The position numbers were made by a program, and so were the translations under genes. From assembly GCA_018333635.1 (NCBI GenBank), contig JAGXTL010000032.1, positions 1 through 64,000 on the forward strand: DNA of 64,000 nucleotides. The letters run 5' to 3'. Below the pieces are notes generated by a model. That model ran no database searches. It was not told the DNA's origin and saw only the letters and a list, made by a program, of their open reading frames with translations. Within the stretch, counting starts at the first letter, position 1, and every line of letters starts with the position of its first letter. This document shows positions 25,655 to 33,884 of this stretch, piece by piece. The stretch comes from Dethiobacter sp. GTDB lineage: Bacteria; Bacillota; Dethiobacteria; Dethiobacterales; Dethiobacteraceae.

Positions 25655-26977
25655 ATGAACTCAATTATTACTTGCCCGTATTGCAAGAAATCCTTCGAGA
25701 TATCCGATGCCATTGGTCATCAGATTGAGGAAGAACTGCTGATGGCTAAAACCGAGCAATCTGAAAGGTTGCGGAAGGAATTTGACGCTCAAGCCGACGA
25801 GAGAATCAAGCAAGCTGTCCAAAGCGCCGTAACTGAGGCACAGCAAGCGGCTGAGCTTCAAATTGTGCGGGAACGGCAAGCCGCTAAGCTCGAGCTGGAA
25901 AAAGCAAAACAATCTACCGAACTTGAGGTTGAAAAGACGAAGCAGTCCACGGAACTTGAAACCGAGCGGCTTCGTCATCAAGCTGAAAGCGCAAAAGAGA
26001 GCGAAAAGCAGTTGCGCGAGCAGCTAAAATCCCTGCTTGAAGAGTTGAGCAAGGCCAATAAAGCAAGGGTAGACGCCGAACTGACCGCCCGTAAGGAACT
26101 TTTGGAAAAAGAGAAACTCATCCGTGAGGAAGCGGTGCTAAGTGCCTCGGAGGATTTTAACACTAAAATCCGCGAGCAGGAGGTAACCATCAACAAACTG
26201 CGCGAGCAGCTTACCACCGCCAAACAGGTGGCAGAGCAAGGATCGCAGCAGTTGCAGGGCGAAATCCTCGAGCTGGATATCGAGCAAACCTTACGTGCCG
26301 CTTTCCCTTTTGACACTATCGACGAGGTGAAAAAGGGTGAACGTGGCTCTGATATCCGGCAGGTTGTCAACGAGCAGTTCTATCAAAACTGCGGACTGAT
26401 TCTCTGGGAATGCAAGAACGCCAAGACTTATCAGGCGGGCTGGCTTGGAAAATTGAAGGACGAGCTGGCGACCGAGAAAGCCCAAATCGGCGTAATTGTG
26501 TTCAACCCTACAGACGGTGGCGGTGACGATTTCAAACAGCTTGCGGATAATGTCTGGCTAGTTAAACCCCGCTACACCATAATGCTCGCCACGTTTTTGC
26601 GCGAGGTCTGTGTCAAAGTGGCTGTAGCCAACCGTAACGCCGAGGGCAAGGATGTTAAAATCGAGATGATTTATAACTACCTGACAGGCGGTGAATTCAG
26701 TAACCGCATCAGGTATATTATTGAGTCTTATGACGAAATGGCAAAACAACTCGATACCGAAAAGAAGCAAGCCCAGAAACGGTGGGCAACGCAGGAGAAA
26801 ATCCTGCAGAAAGTAACCTGCAGCCTTTACGGTATGAGCGGCGACTTGCAAGGTATCGCTGGCAAGGAGATTATTGCTTTGCCCGCTACCCATGACGGCG
26901 AAGAAGAAATCAAACAGGAAAAGTCGCGCGGTTTAGAGCCGCCGAAACACACGGGGGGCGTTGACGATGAATACTAA
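25655..26977 (+). CDS. DUF2130 coiled-coil protein with PD-(D/E)XK nuclease domain
   Basis: A 440-residue protein in three parts. A short zinc-ribbon-like N-terminus has TCPYCKKSFEIS. Residues about 25-215 are a long coiled coil with repeated Glu/Lys/Gln heptads (near repeats around KQSTELEVEKTKQSTELETE). Residues about 220-400 are the DUF2130 core: KGERGSDIRQVVNEQF then GLILWECKNAKTYQAGWLGK, the Asp...E-x-K catalytic layout of a restriction-endonuclease-like fold. AAGGAG lies upstream of the ATG. It lies 24 bases after res and overlaps the next gene, so it looks like a second nuclease of the island. Confidence 0.88.
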   Translation: MNSIITCPYCKKSFEISDAIGHQIEEELLMAKTEQSERLRKEFDAQADERIKQAVQSAVTEAQQAAELQIVRERQAAKLELEKAKQSTELEVEKTKQSTELETERLRHQAESAKESEKQLREQLKSLLEELSKANKARVDAELTARKELLEKEKLIREEAVLSASEDFNTKIREQEVTINKLREQLTTAKQVAEQGSQQLQGEILELDIEQTLRAAFPFDTIDEVKKGERGSDIRQVVNEQFYQNCGLILWECKNAKTYQAGWLGKLKDELATEKAQIGVIVFNPTDGGGDDFKQLADNVWLVKPRYTIMLATFLREVCVKVAVANRNAEGKDVKIEMIYNYLTGGEFSNRIRYIIESYDEMAKQLDTEKKQAQKRWATQEKILQKVTCSLYGMSGDLQGIAGKEIIALPATHDGEEEIKQEKSRGLEPPKHTGGVDDEY

Positions 26978-29252
26978 AATGACTTCGACAATCGAAAAAA
27001 TCACACTTAACGCCGCCACTTTCAGCGGCGTTCCGGTAGAACCAACCCTAATCAACTTCTTCTACGGCAACAACGGCACGGGGAAATCTACAATTGCCAG
27101 GGAAATTCTCTCGGACAGCGGTCTTGCTTGGCAACAGGGCAAGTCTTCTGCCGATTATTCCGTTTTAGTCTATAATCAGGAGTTTGTTGAAGCGAACTTT
27201 CGTGGCTACGGCAACCTCAAGGGTGTGTTCACCGTCGGTGAGCAGAACATAGAGATACAGAACCAGATTGCCGAAAAGTCTACACAACGAGCAGAACAAG
27301 AAAAGCTAAACGGTGAGAACACCACGGCTAAAGAACGCAAAGAATCTGAACGGGACAGACTTCTCACGGGTTTTCAAGAGACCTGTTGGGATAAGACTAA
27401 AGCCATCAGAGATGCCTTTAATGACACTCAAGACCGCTTTAAGCGGAAGGCGCAGTTTGCAGAGAAAGTCCTGCAAATGGGCAACCCGACACAGCACGAT
27501 GTCGGGGAGTTGAGAACCCTGTATGAAACGGCGTTTGATCCGAATGCGGCTACATATAGAGAGTTTCAACCGACTGGCGGCACGGCAAGACTGAAAGGCT
27601 CCCCCGGCAACGAACTGCTCGGTAAGTCCATCACAAGCAGTAGTGACACGCCTTTTGCAGGCTTCATCAAAGCAATCAACGCCACTGACTGGGTACGCCA
27701 AGGTCATGAACATTTCCCCGAAACCCCAGAAGGCAAATGCCCTTATTGCCAACAGGAACTGCCCGATGATTTTGACAAACAAATCGCCGCTTGTTTTGAT
27801 GGACAGTATCAAGAGGACATCGATGCCCTTCGGCAATTTCAAGAGGACTACGCAAGCGATATGCAGAATTTTCTTGACACTTTGAATGCGAATATGCAGA
27901 ACGCCTTCCCGAGACTCGATTTGACTGAATACAAAACTAAACTCGCTCTTTTGGAGAAGACAATTGAAATCAACCTCCAGCGGATTAAGGACAAGCTAAA
28001 AGAACCATCCTCAATAATTGCGCTTGAAAACGTAAAGACGCTACGAGATGATATAAACGATCTCGTTGAAGGGTTCAACAAGCAAATCCAAGCCAACAAC
28101 GCTATTGTGGGCGCAAAGCGGCAGAAACAGACGGAATGTACCACGAACGTCTGGGAACTAATCGCCTTTACGCTTCAGAGCGATATTTCGACCTATAAGT
28201 CGAGACGTAAGACCTTTGATGACGTGGTTGCCACTCTGGCGAAGCTAATAACTGATGGTGGCAAGGCTTCACGAGCCTTGGAGATAGAAATCGCCGAACT
28301 CAGCAAGAAAATCGTCAGCACCGCGCCGACCATCAAGAGCATAAACGATCTACTCCGCGATTCGGGTTTCCAAGGTTTCACCTTGCGAGAAAAACGCGGT
28401 CAACAGAATGTTTACGAGGTTGTCCGCCAGGACGGGCAAGTTGCCGCCAATCTCAGCGAAGGCGAGCGCAACTTTATCGCATTTCTCTATTTTTATCATC
28501 TCGTTCGCGGAAGCCATTCTGATAGTGACATCAGCAAGGACAAGCTTGTCGTAATCGACGACCCTGTTTCAAGCGTGGATAGCAGCGCCCTGTTCATCAT
28601 CAGCACCTTGATTCGGGAGATGGTCGAGGTCTGCCACAATAACGCTGATTACTTGGACAATCAGGTTCAGGGTGATTACATCAAGCAAATTTTCATCCTA
28701 ACCCATAACGTCTACTTCCATAGGGAGATAACCTACAACCAGACGCACCGCTTCAAGTGCGTGTCGTTTTTTGTGGTGAATAAGGCAAGTAATAATTCAT
28801 CGGTCAGACTCTGTGTGCGACCGAGCCAGAAAATACCCACTGAAAATGAGAACTTTAATCCTGTGCAGAACTCTTACGCCGCCCTTTGGAGCGAGTACCG
28901 CGAGGTCAACACTGTAATTCCGGTGCTGAACGTCATCCGGCGAATTCTGGAATACTATTTCATGCAGCTTTGCGGTTACGACGGTGTGAACATCCGAAAG
29001 AGGGTTCTGGAAGAGAATAAGGACAAATTCGTTGAGACTCCTGCGGAGGGCTTACCCGACTACACAAAATATCAACTTGCTTCGGCGATGCTGTCCTATA
29101 TCAGCGTCAACTCAGTAGGTTTTAGCGATGGTTTAAACTATGTTGATGACTGCGCAGACATCAACCTGTACAAGACGGTTTTCAAACTGATTTTTAAAGC
29201 CCTGCATCAGGAACAGCATTATAAAATGATGATGGGTGACGAGATGGAATAA
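26967..29252 (+). CDS. RloC/PrrC-like AAA_13 ATPase, candidate abortive-infection effector
   Basis: About 761 residues; ATG at 26,967 is preferred over TTG at 26,961. It is an SMC/ABC-like ATPase split by a coiled coil: Walker A FFYGNNGTGKSTIAREIL near 33, a CPYCQQELPDD CxxC near 257 that could act as a zinc hook, signature NLSEGERNFIAFLYFYHL near 495, Walker B KLVVIDDPVSSVDSSALFII near 528, and IFILTHNVYFHREI near 577. This matches AAA_13 (RloC/PrrC anticodon nucleases). NVIRRILEYYF near 657 has the R-x3-E spacing seen in PrrC; I cannot place the catalytic His with confidence. It overlaps DUF2130 by 11 bases, closing the operon. Confidence 0.8.
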   Translation: MNTKMTSTIEKITLNAATFSGVPVEPTLINFFYGNNGTGKSTIAREILSDSGLAWQQGKSSADYSVLVYNQEFVEANFRGYGNLKGVFTVGEQNIEIQNQIAEKSTQRAEQEKLNGENTTAKERKESERDRLLTGFQETCWDKTKAIRDAFNDTQDRFKRKAQFAEKVLQMGNPTQHDVGELRTLYETAFDPNAATYREFQPTGGTARLKGSPGNELLGKSITSSSDTPFAGFIKAINATDWVRQGHEHFPETPEGKCPYCQQELPDDFDKQIAACFDGQYQEDIDALRQFQEDYASDMQNFLDTLNANMQNAFPRLDLTEYKTKLALLEKTIEINLQRIKDKLKEPSSIIALENVKTLRDDINDLVEGFNKQIQANNAIVGAKRQKQTECTTNVWELIAFTLQSDISTYKSRRKTFDDVVATLAKLITDGGKASRALEIEIAELSKKIVSTAPTIKSINDLLRDSGFQGFTLREKRGQQNVYEVVRQDGQVAANLSEGERNFIAFLYFYHLVRGSHSDSDISKDKLVVIDDPVSSVDSSALFIISTLIREMVEVCHNNADYLDNQVQGDYIKQIFILTHNVYFHREITYNQTHRFKCVSFFVVNKASNNSSVRLCVRPSQKIPTENENFNPVQNSYAALWSEYREVNTVIPVLNVIRRILEYYFMQLCGYDGVNIRKRVLEENKDKFVETPAEGLPDYTKYQLASAMLSYISVNSVGFSDGLNYVDDCADINLYKTVFKLIFKALHQEQHYKMMMGDEME

Positions 29253-29276
29253 TCGCCATGTGAATACAGCCGGACA

Positions 29277-29364
29277 GATTATGCATTTTGACCGCTGTAA
29301 TTGTGCACGCTGACCGTTAAAATTGGGGGAAGTTTCCGCATTGATTGTGCACACTGATCCGCTG
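29277..29364 (+). repeat. four tandem 22-bp units, likely eroded IS21-family end
   Basis: Units start at 29,277, 29,299, 29,321 and 29,343. The core GATT-TGCA-----TGACC(G) is clear in three (for example AATTGTGCACGCTGACCG and GATTGTGCACACTGATCC) and degenerate in the third. Multiple spaced terminal repeats near 20-22 bp are typical of IS21-family ends bound by IstA. A TG that could be the element tip lies near 29,260. No istA is present. Confidence 0.5.
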
Positions 29365-29432
29365 GTAAAAACCTTCTGTATAATGGATTTAAGTGCTGAA
29401 ACCAGCACAAATATTCCATAGGAGGTCATAGA

Positions 29433-29543
29433 ATGACCAATCTTGAGCATGATCTCGCATTATTAAATTGTTCTAAGTATTACTTCCCAGTTATCAGGGA
29501 AACCCATCAATTTCAAGTCTACTTGTTCGGTATTTTCGATTAA
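29433..29543 (+). pseudogene. short ORF after the IS-like end, probable truncated transposon gene
   Basis: ATG at 29,433 is preceded by GGAGG at the right distance and opens a 36-codon frame starting MTNLEHDLALL. After about 10 codons it runs into the reversed 3' end of the abi gene, so it is probably the first codons of a lost transposon gene (possibly istB-like) fused to unrelated DNA. The identity is only suggested by context. Confidence 0.35.
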
Positions 29544-30341
29544 AGCTGTAAGGTTCATCACAAAATTCTGCCACTCACTTTTGTCCCGTAGCAACCTCCC
29601 GGTGATAAAAAGTACAGAAAATACCGTGTCATTCTTTATCCCTTTTTTCATGTCTACCCTAAATAATTTTGGGGTGATTTTTAGTCGCCTGTCATATAAT
29701 CTTCCGTAATGAGCACAAATATTTCTAAAAACTGATAAGGTGTACAGCCAAGACTTAACATACTCACCTTTTGTATTATAGTAATCGCGAGCTATTAGAT
29801 TTTGATCTTCTTCTTTCATGTTGTTATAAATTTTTGACAATAGGCCAAAAGAAGTCAGTTCAATAGCAACCCAAACCGGGAAAACCCCTTCGTATGCAGA
29901 TTTATGGTGCTGCACAAAAACCTCATCGCTTCGCTCTATTTCTTCTAGAATTTTTTGCATCATGTTACTATGATGAGTTATATTTCTAAAGTTCTCCTGA
30001 TTTTCGTAACCTGTCGCCCCATATTTATGAGCGATTAAATATGAAATATGTGTTCTAAAAGCAACTTCAATGGTTTCTAATACGCCCATGATCATGCTGC
30101 GCAACTTTTTATCAAACTCATAAAGGCTATAAACATCGTCAAAAGATACCCCTTCATAAAATTTATTATCGGCTTTATATGAAAGCGTGTATGCACTTAA
30201 CCGATAATAATTTATTCTGCTAAGGGTCTCTATAGCCTGCTCTTCATCTGTAATTTCCAAGCCTCTGCTTTTTAATATGTTGACTTGCTCTTCAAAGGTG
30301 GTTGGATTCTTGATCCTAGCCTTCTCACTATTATTGCCCAT
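29463..30341 (-). CDS. Abi_2 (AbiD/AbiF-type) abortive infection protein with HEPN motif
   Basis: A 292-residue Abi_2 protein. The opening TTFEEQVNILKSRGLEI, then IETLSRINYYRLSAYTLSY and LYEFDKKLRSMIMGVLETIE VAFRTHISYLIAHKYG, is diagnostic for the family. Near residue 206 it has RNICAH, a canonical HEPN R-N-x3-H ribonuclease motif, followed by YGRLYDRRL. Such proteins stop phage growth by cleaving RNA or blocking host functions. It runs against the restriction operon, has its own promoter, and is bracketed by two IS21-like repeat stretches. It may act alone. Confidence 0.9.
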   Translation of the reverse strand: MGNNSEKARIKNPTTFEEQVNILKSRGLEITDEEQAIETLSRINYYRLSAYTLSYKADNKFYEGVSFDDVYSLYEFDKKLRSMIMGVLETIEVAFRTHISYLIAHKYGATGYENQENFRNITHHSNMMQKILEEIERSDEVFVQHHKSAYEGVFPVWVAIELTSFGLLSKIYNNMKEEDQNLIARDYYNTKGEYVKSWLYTLSVFRNICAHYGRLYDRRLKITPKLFRVDMKKGIKNDTVFSVLFITGRLLRDKSEWQNFVMNLTALIENTEQVDLKLMGFPDNWEVILRTI

Positions 30342-30413
30342 GATCTTCTCCAGAAATAAAATGTCCCACCCTGGTCCGCATTGTTAAGAGGCGTGGTGGG
30401 CTCTGTTGACTTA

Positions 30414-30442
30414 ATGATACAACTAATCTGATGCTCTGTCAA
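30414..30442 (-). promoter_or_regulatory. sigma-A promoter of the abi gene
   Basis: On the minus strand TTGACA (30,437-30,442) and TATCAT (30,414-30,419) are exactly 17 bases apart, about 70 bases before the abi start. The hexanucleotides GTTGAC (30,405-30,410) and GTCAAC (30,438-30,443) form an inverted pair around it. Confidence 0.7.
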
Positions 30443-30510
30443 CCAGCAATGCATGATCGGACACCTTGCCTCAATATATTTTTGCAGCACTTCATTTTGA
30501 AATGTGTAAG

Positions 30511-30581
30511 TTTCAACGATTATCCCAATCTTTTAACGATCACCCCTAGGCGATGCACACCCCCGCCTAAGTTTCAACGAT
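30511..30581 (+). repeat. second IS21-like repeat stretch with TTTCAACGAT units
   Basis: TTTCAACGAT occurs at 30,511-30,520 and 30,572-30,581, with TTTTAACGAT at 30,531-30,540. The spacings are 20 and 41, about one and two units of 20 bp. A possible TGT tip lies at 30,505. The repeat differs from that at 29,277, so a different IS21-family element is implied. No transposase is present. The rest of 30,342-30,650 shows no gene. Confidence 0.45.
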
Positions 30582-30654
30582 TCTCCTTGCCATAACCGCC
30601 GAAAGAGCAGGAGCAAAGCCCTGTTGCTGCTAAAAAACTCTATTTCAGACCTCT

Positions 30655-30695
30655 ACAAAAAGGCAAAAGCCACCTCGCAAACCGCAAGAATGGCT
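30655..30695 (-). terminator. probable ssrA terminator
   Basis: On the minus strand AGCCA...TGGCT and CTTGC...GCGAG form a stem at 30,668-30,695, followed by TTTTGCCTTTTT. It lies about 75 bases beyond the 3' end of ssrA in the correct orientation. Confidence 0.65.
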
Positions 30696-30770
30696 TAAAC
30701 ACTAGGCTTTTGGGCAAAGCAAAAACCACCCACCGACACAATCCCTTGTATCAATAGATGGTAGTTAATT

Positions 30771-31123
30771 TGGTGGAGGCGAGGGGAGTCGAACCCCTGT
30801 CCGCAGGCAAACCAGCAAAAGCTTCTACGAGTGTATCCTCAGGTTTAATTTCGCGTAAAGGCCTCCCTGAGGCGGGATGCATTTACACTAGCACAGTTGT
30901 GATTCCCGGTTTTTTTGGCTCTGCCAACCGTAAAACCGGTAGCCTGATTAGTCGATGCCCGGACTAGCGCCTACAGGCTCGGAGCTAGCGGACACGCTGC
31001 TAATTAAGCAGCGAGAGCGTAATTATCGTTGGCGTTTAAGCCTTTTCCACGTTTTTAACCGGGTCATGGGCCCGGACTCGCGACTCTCACCCATTCAACC
31101 TACGTCGAATCCAAAACGCCCCC
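30771..31123 (-). ncRNA. ssrA: tmRNA (ssrA), one-piece
   Basis: The 353-base gene begins GGGGGCGTTTTGGATTCGAC and ends GTTCGACTCCCCTCGCCTCC followed by encoded ACCA, the two halves of the tRNA-like domain. The tag frame at 31,004-31,033 (minus) reads ANDNYALAA then stop, so the degradation tag is nine residues. The RNA frees stalled ribosomes with SmpB. Its 5' end is only 3 bases after the smpB stop, so it is probably cut from a joint transcript. Its 3' end borders the mobile region and is a plausible integration site. Confidence 0.97.
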
Positions 31124-31126
31124 AGA

Positions 31127-31585
31127 TTATTGATACTGCCGCTCCTTGAATACTCTTTCAACTTCTCGTTTTGCTTCTTTAGTCGCTATGGCATCCCGTT
31201 TATCGTACTCCCTTTTGCCGCGTGCCAAGGCGATTTCAACTTTGATAAAGCCTTTTTTTGCATACAGTTTGAGCGGAATAAGCGTATACCCTTTTTCCCT
31301 GGTAAGTCCTATAAGACGACTGATTTCACGGCGATTCATGAGAATTTTTCGTTTACGGAGAGGCTCGTGGTTAAAACGATTGCCTTGCTCGTATGGGCTG
31401 ACATGCATATTGTGGATAAACACTTCACTGTTTTCAATGCGAGCATAACTATCTTTTAGGTTCGCCTTGCCGGAACGAATAGATTTTACTTCTGTGCCGG
31501 TAAGCACCATGCCTGCTTCATACTTTTCCTCGATGTGATAATCATGAAATGCTTTGCGGTTTTTGGCAAACACCTTTTCTTCCAT
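31127..31585 (-). CDS. smpB: SsrA-binding protein
   Basis: A 152-residue SmpB. Visible are [40 protein letters not shown], the beta-barrel that grips the tmRNA tRNA-like domain, and the basic tail [34 protein letters not shown] that enters the ribosome mRNA channel. It is of normal family length. It lies between rnr and ssrA, the usual order for trans-translation and its associated RNase R. Confidence 0.98.
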   Translation of the reverse strand: MEEKVFAKNRKAFHDYHIEEKYEAGMVLTGTEVKSIRSGKANLKDSYARIENSEVFIHNMHVSPYEQGNRFNHEPLRKRKILMNRREISRLIGLTREKGYTLIPLKLYAKKGFIKVEIALARGKREYDKRDAIATKEAKREVERVFKERQYQ

Positions 31586-31606
31586 ACAAACCTCTTCCGC
31601 TAAAGA

Positions 31607-31633
31607 ACCCTATTTGCAGTAAACAAATAGGGT
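31607..31633 (-). terminator. stem-loop downstream of rnr
   Basis: On the minus strand ACCCTATTTG and CAAATAGGGT form a perfect 10-bp stem with a 7-base loop, followed by TCTTTA. The T tract is weak, so read-through into smpB-ssrA is likely. Confidence 0.55.
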
Positions 31634-31723
31634 CAGCTATCTCTCCTGTCATCATTATAGCATTTGTCGTATTTTTCGTCAACTCAGGGCTTTTCGGCTC
31701 AAATGCTTGGCCATGCAAATCTG

Positions 31724-33853
31724 TCAGCCTCGCGCATCTGTAAGAGTAAAATCAATTTGACGGCTTTCTTTGTCAACACGCTTTAGAATCACCCGGACCG
31801 GCTGACCGATTCGGTATGCTTTTCCAGTTCGCTCCCCGATGAGAGTCAGTTTATCCTCATGAAAATTATAATAGTCATCTTCCATACTGGAGACATGAAT
31901 TAACCCTTCCACCAAGTTGTCCAGTTCAGCGAATAAGCCAAAGGAAGTAACACCGGAGATGACGGCATCGTACTCCTGGCCTTCCTTTCCTTCCATAAAT
32001 TCGACTTTTTTCATGTCAACACTTTCCCGCTCAGCTTCCATGGCCAAGCGTTCACGGGTGGATGAGCGATCTGCGGCGTTATAGTTATTGTTTGCAATTT
32101 TGGCAAGTCTTTTTGCTGACGGCACCCCCGTCAAGTATTCGCGTAACAGCCGATGAATCACCAAGTCAGGATAACGGCGAATGGGAGAAGTGAAGTGGGT
32201 GTAGTATTGGGCAGCCAAACCGTAGTGAAGCGCGTTTTCCGAGGAGTAACGAGCCTGCTTCATGGCCCTTAAAAGCACCGTGCTTACAACCCGTTCCTCC
32301 GGTTTTCCTGCTATATTGCGCAACAATGCCTGCAGTGAGGATGAGTGAAGTCTGTCCGGCGTACCTTTGATGGTAAGGCCAAGGCTCTGCACAAAATCAC
32401 GAAAGTGAAGCATCTTCTCGTCAGCAGGCTTTTCATGCACCCGGTAAATAAAGGGAAGCTTCAGTCGAAAGAAATGTTCAGCCACCGTTTCATTGCATAC
32501 CAACATAAACTCTTCAATAATAATTTCAGCAATGGTGCGGGGACGCTTCTCCAGAGCAATCGGTTTGCCGTCATCATCTAGTTTCACTTTTATTTCCGGA
32601 ACTGCAAAATCCAAGGCACCGCGCTTAAAACGTTTCTCCCTGAGCAACAAAGCGAGGCGACGCATTTCTTCGAACATGGGCACAAGAGGAGCGTAGCGCT
32701 TGCGTAAATCTTCATTATGGTCTTCAAGGATGCCTCGAACGTCATCGTAAGTCATTCTTTCCTGTGTACAGATTACACTAGGGACGAAATGATGAGCGAG
32801 CAATTCTCCCTGCTGACTAAACTCCATAAAAGCACTTATTGCCAGGCGGTCAACTTTTGGATTCAGGCTGCAAAGGTCATTAGAGAGCGCCGGCGGCAAC
32901 ATTGGAATCACACGATCTACCAAATAAATGCTGGTGCCGCGCTGAAATGCCTCTTTATCTAAAGCTGTGCCTTCTTTGACGTAATAGCCGACATCTGCTA
33001 TGTGAACACCCAACTCCCAGTTTCCATTATCTTTTTTATGAAGCGAAACGGCGTCATCCAAATCTTTGGCATCAACACCATCAATCGTCACCATGATGAG
33101 TTCACGCAGATCGCGTCGACCTGCCAGTTCGTCTGCTGACAATTGACGGTCATATGCTTCCAGTTCTTTCAATACGGCTGGGGGAAACTCCTCCGGCAAC
33201 TCATGCTTTTTGATAATCGAAAGAGTGTCTACCCCTTTTTCCCCAAGGAAACCAAGGACATCAGCAATAACTCCCTCAGGATTACGTCTTTGCTCAGGCC
33301 AGCGGGTAATTTCAACCTGAACTTTCATGCCGTTTTTAAGCTGTTTTGTTTCTCCTTTCGGAATAAAAATATCCTGTGCTATGCGCTGATCGTCTGGTAT
33401 GACAAATCCGAATTGCCGGCCGGCTTCATAGCGGCCCACTATCAGCTTGGAGCGGCGTTGCAGAATGCGGATAATCTCGCCTTCGTTCTTCCTGTTGCTG
33501 CCGGAACTCCTAAGTAAGCGTGCCACCACTTTATCCCCGTGCATAGCACCATTCATCTGGTTGGCAGGGACAAACACGTCGCTAGTATCAGGGTTGTCCT
33601 GAATAATAAAACCGAAGCCAGACTGATGACCCTGCAGTTTCCCCACCACAAGATTCATTTTTTCGGGAATACCATACAAGCCATAGCGATTCTTAATTAC
33701 TTTGCCTTCCTGTTCCATTTCCTCCAGAAAGCCTTGAAAACGCTTGATCTCTTTCTTTTCACTTATACCAAGCTGGCGGCTCAATTCTTCCGCTTTTAGA
33801 GGCTTGTATGCTCCTTCACGCATATAATTTAATACTTTTTCCTCAAAACTCAT
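31724..33853 (-). CDS. rnr: ribonuclease R
   Basis: A 709-residue 3'-5' exoribonuclease of the RNB family. N-terminal winged helix: MSFEEKVLNYMREGAYKPLK AEELSRQLGISEKKEIKRF. Then cold-shock OB domains (GYGFII-like FGFVIPDDQRIAQDIFIPKG), the RNB catalytic core with TIDGVDAKDLDDAVSLHKKD holding the metal-binding Asp cluster, HFTSPIRRYPDLVIHRLL, and a C-terminal S1 domain (EYDAVISGVTSFGLFAELDN LVEGLIHVSSM). There is almost no basic tail after S1. It degrades structured and trans-translated mRNA. Confidence 0.98.
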   Translation of the reverse strand: MSFEEKVLNYMREGAYKPLKAEELSRQLGISEKKEIKRFQGFLEEMEQEGKVIKNRYGLYGIPEKMNLVVGKLQGHQSGFGFIIQDNPDTSDVFVPANQMNGAMHGDKVVARLLRSSGSNRKNEGEIIRILQRRSKLIVGRYEAGRQFGFVIPDDQRIAQDIFIPKGETKQLKNGMKVQVEITRWPEQRRNPEGVIADVLGFLGEKGVDTLSIIKKHELPEEFPPAVLKELEAYDRQLSADELAGRRDLRELIMVTIDGVDAKDLDDAVSLHKKDNGNWELGVHIADVGYYVKEGTALDKEAFQRGTSIYLVDRVIPMLPPALSNDLCSLNPKVDRLAISAFMEFSQQGELLAHHFVPSVICTQERMTYDDVRGILEDHNEDLRKRYAPLVPMFEEMRRLALLLREKRFKRGALDFAVPEIKVKLDDDGKPIALEKRPRTIAEIIIEEFMLVCNETVAEHFFRLKLPFIYRVHEKPADEKMLHFRDFVQSLGLTIKGTPDRLHSSSLQALLRNIAGKPEERVVSTVLLRAMKQARYSSENALHYGLAAQYYTHFTSPIRRYPDLVIHRLLREYLTGVPSAKRLAKIANNNYNAADRSSTRERLAMEAERESVDMKKVEFMEGKEGQEYDAVISGVTSFGLFAELDNLVEGLIHVSSMEDDYYNFHEDKLTLIGERTGKAYRIGQPVRVILKRVDKESRQIDFTLTDARG

Positions 33854-33884
33854 GTGTCCGCCTCATTTCTTTTGGCATCCTTCC

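Noticed and set aside
15551-29252. DISARM system
   Set aside because: There is an SNF2-like helicase and a methyltransferase, but no DUF1998 (DrmB) protein and no DrmA-type partner; Mod and Res are type III-like.
30771-31123. Two-piece tmRNA
   Set aside because: Both tRNA-like halves and the tag frame are in one uninterrupted gene in the normal order.
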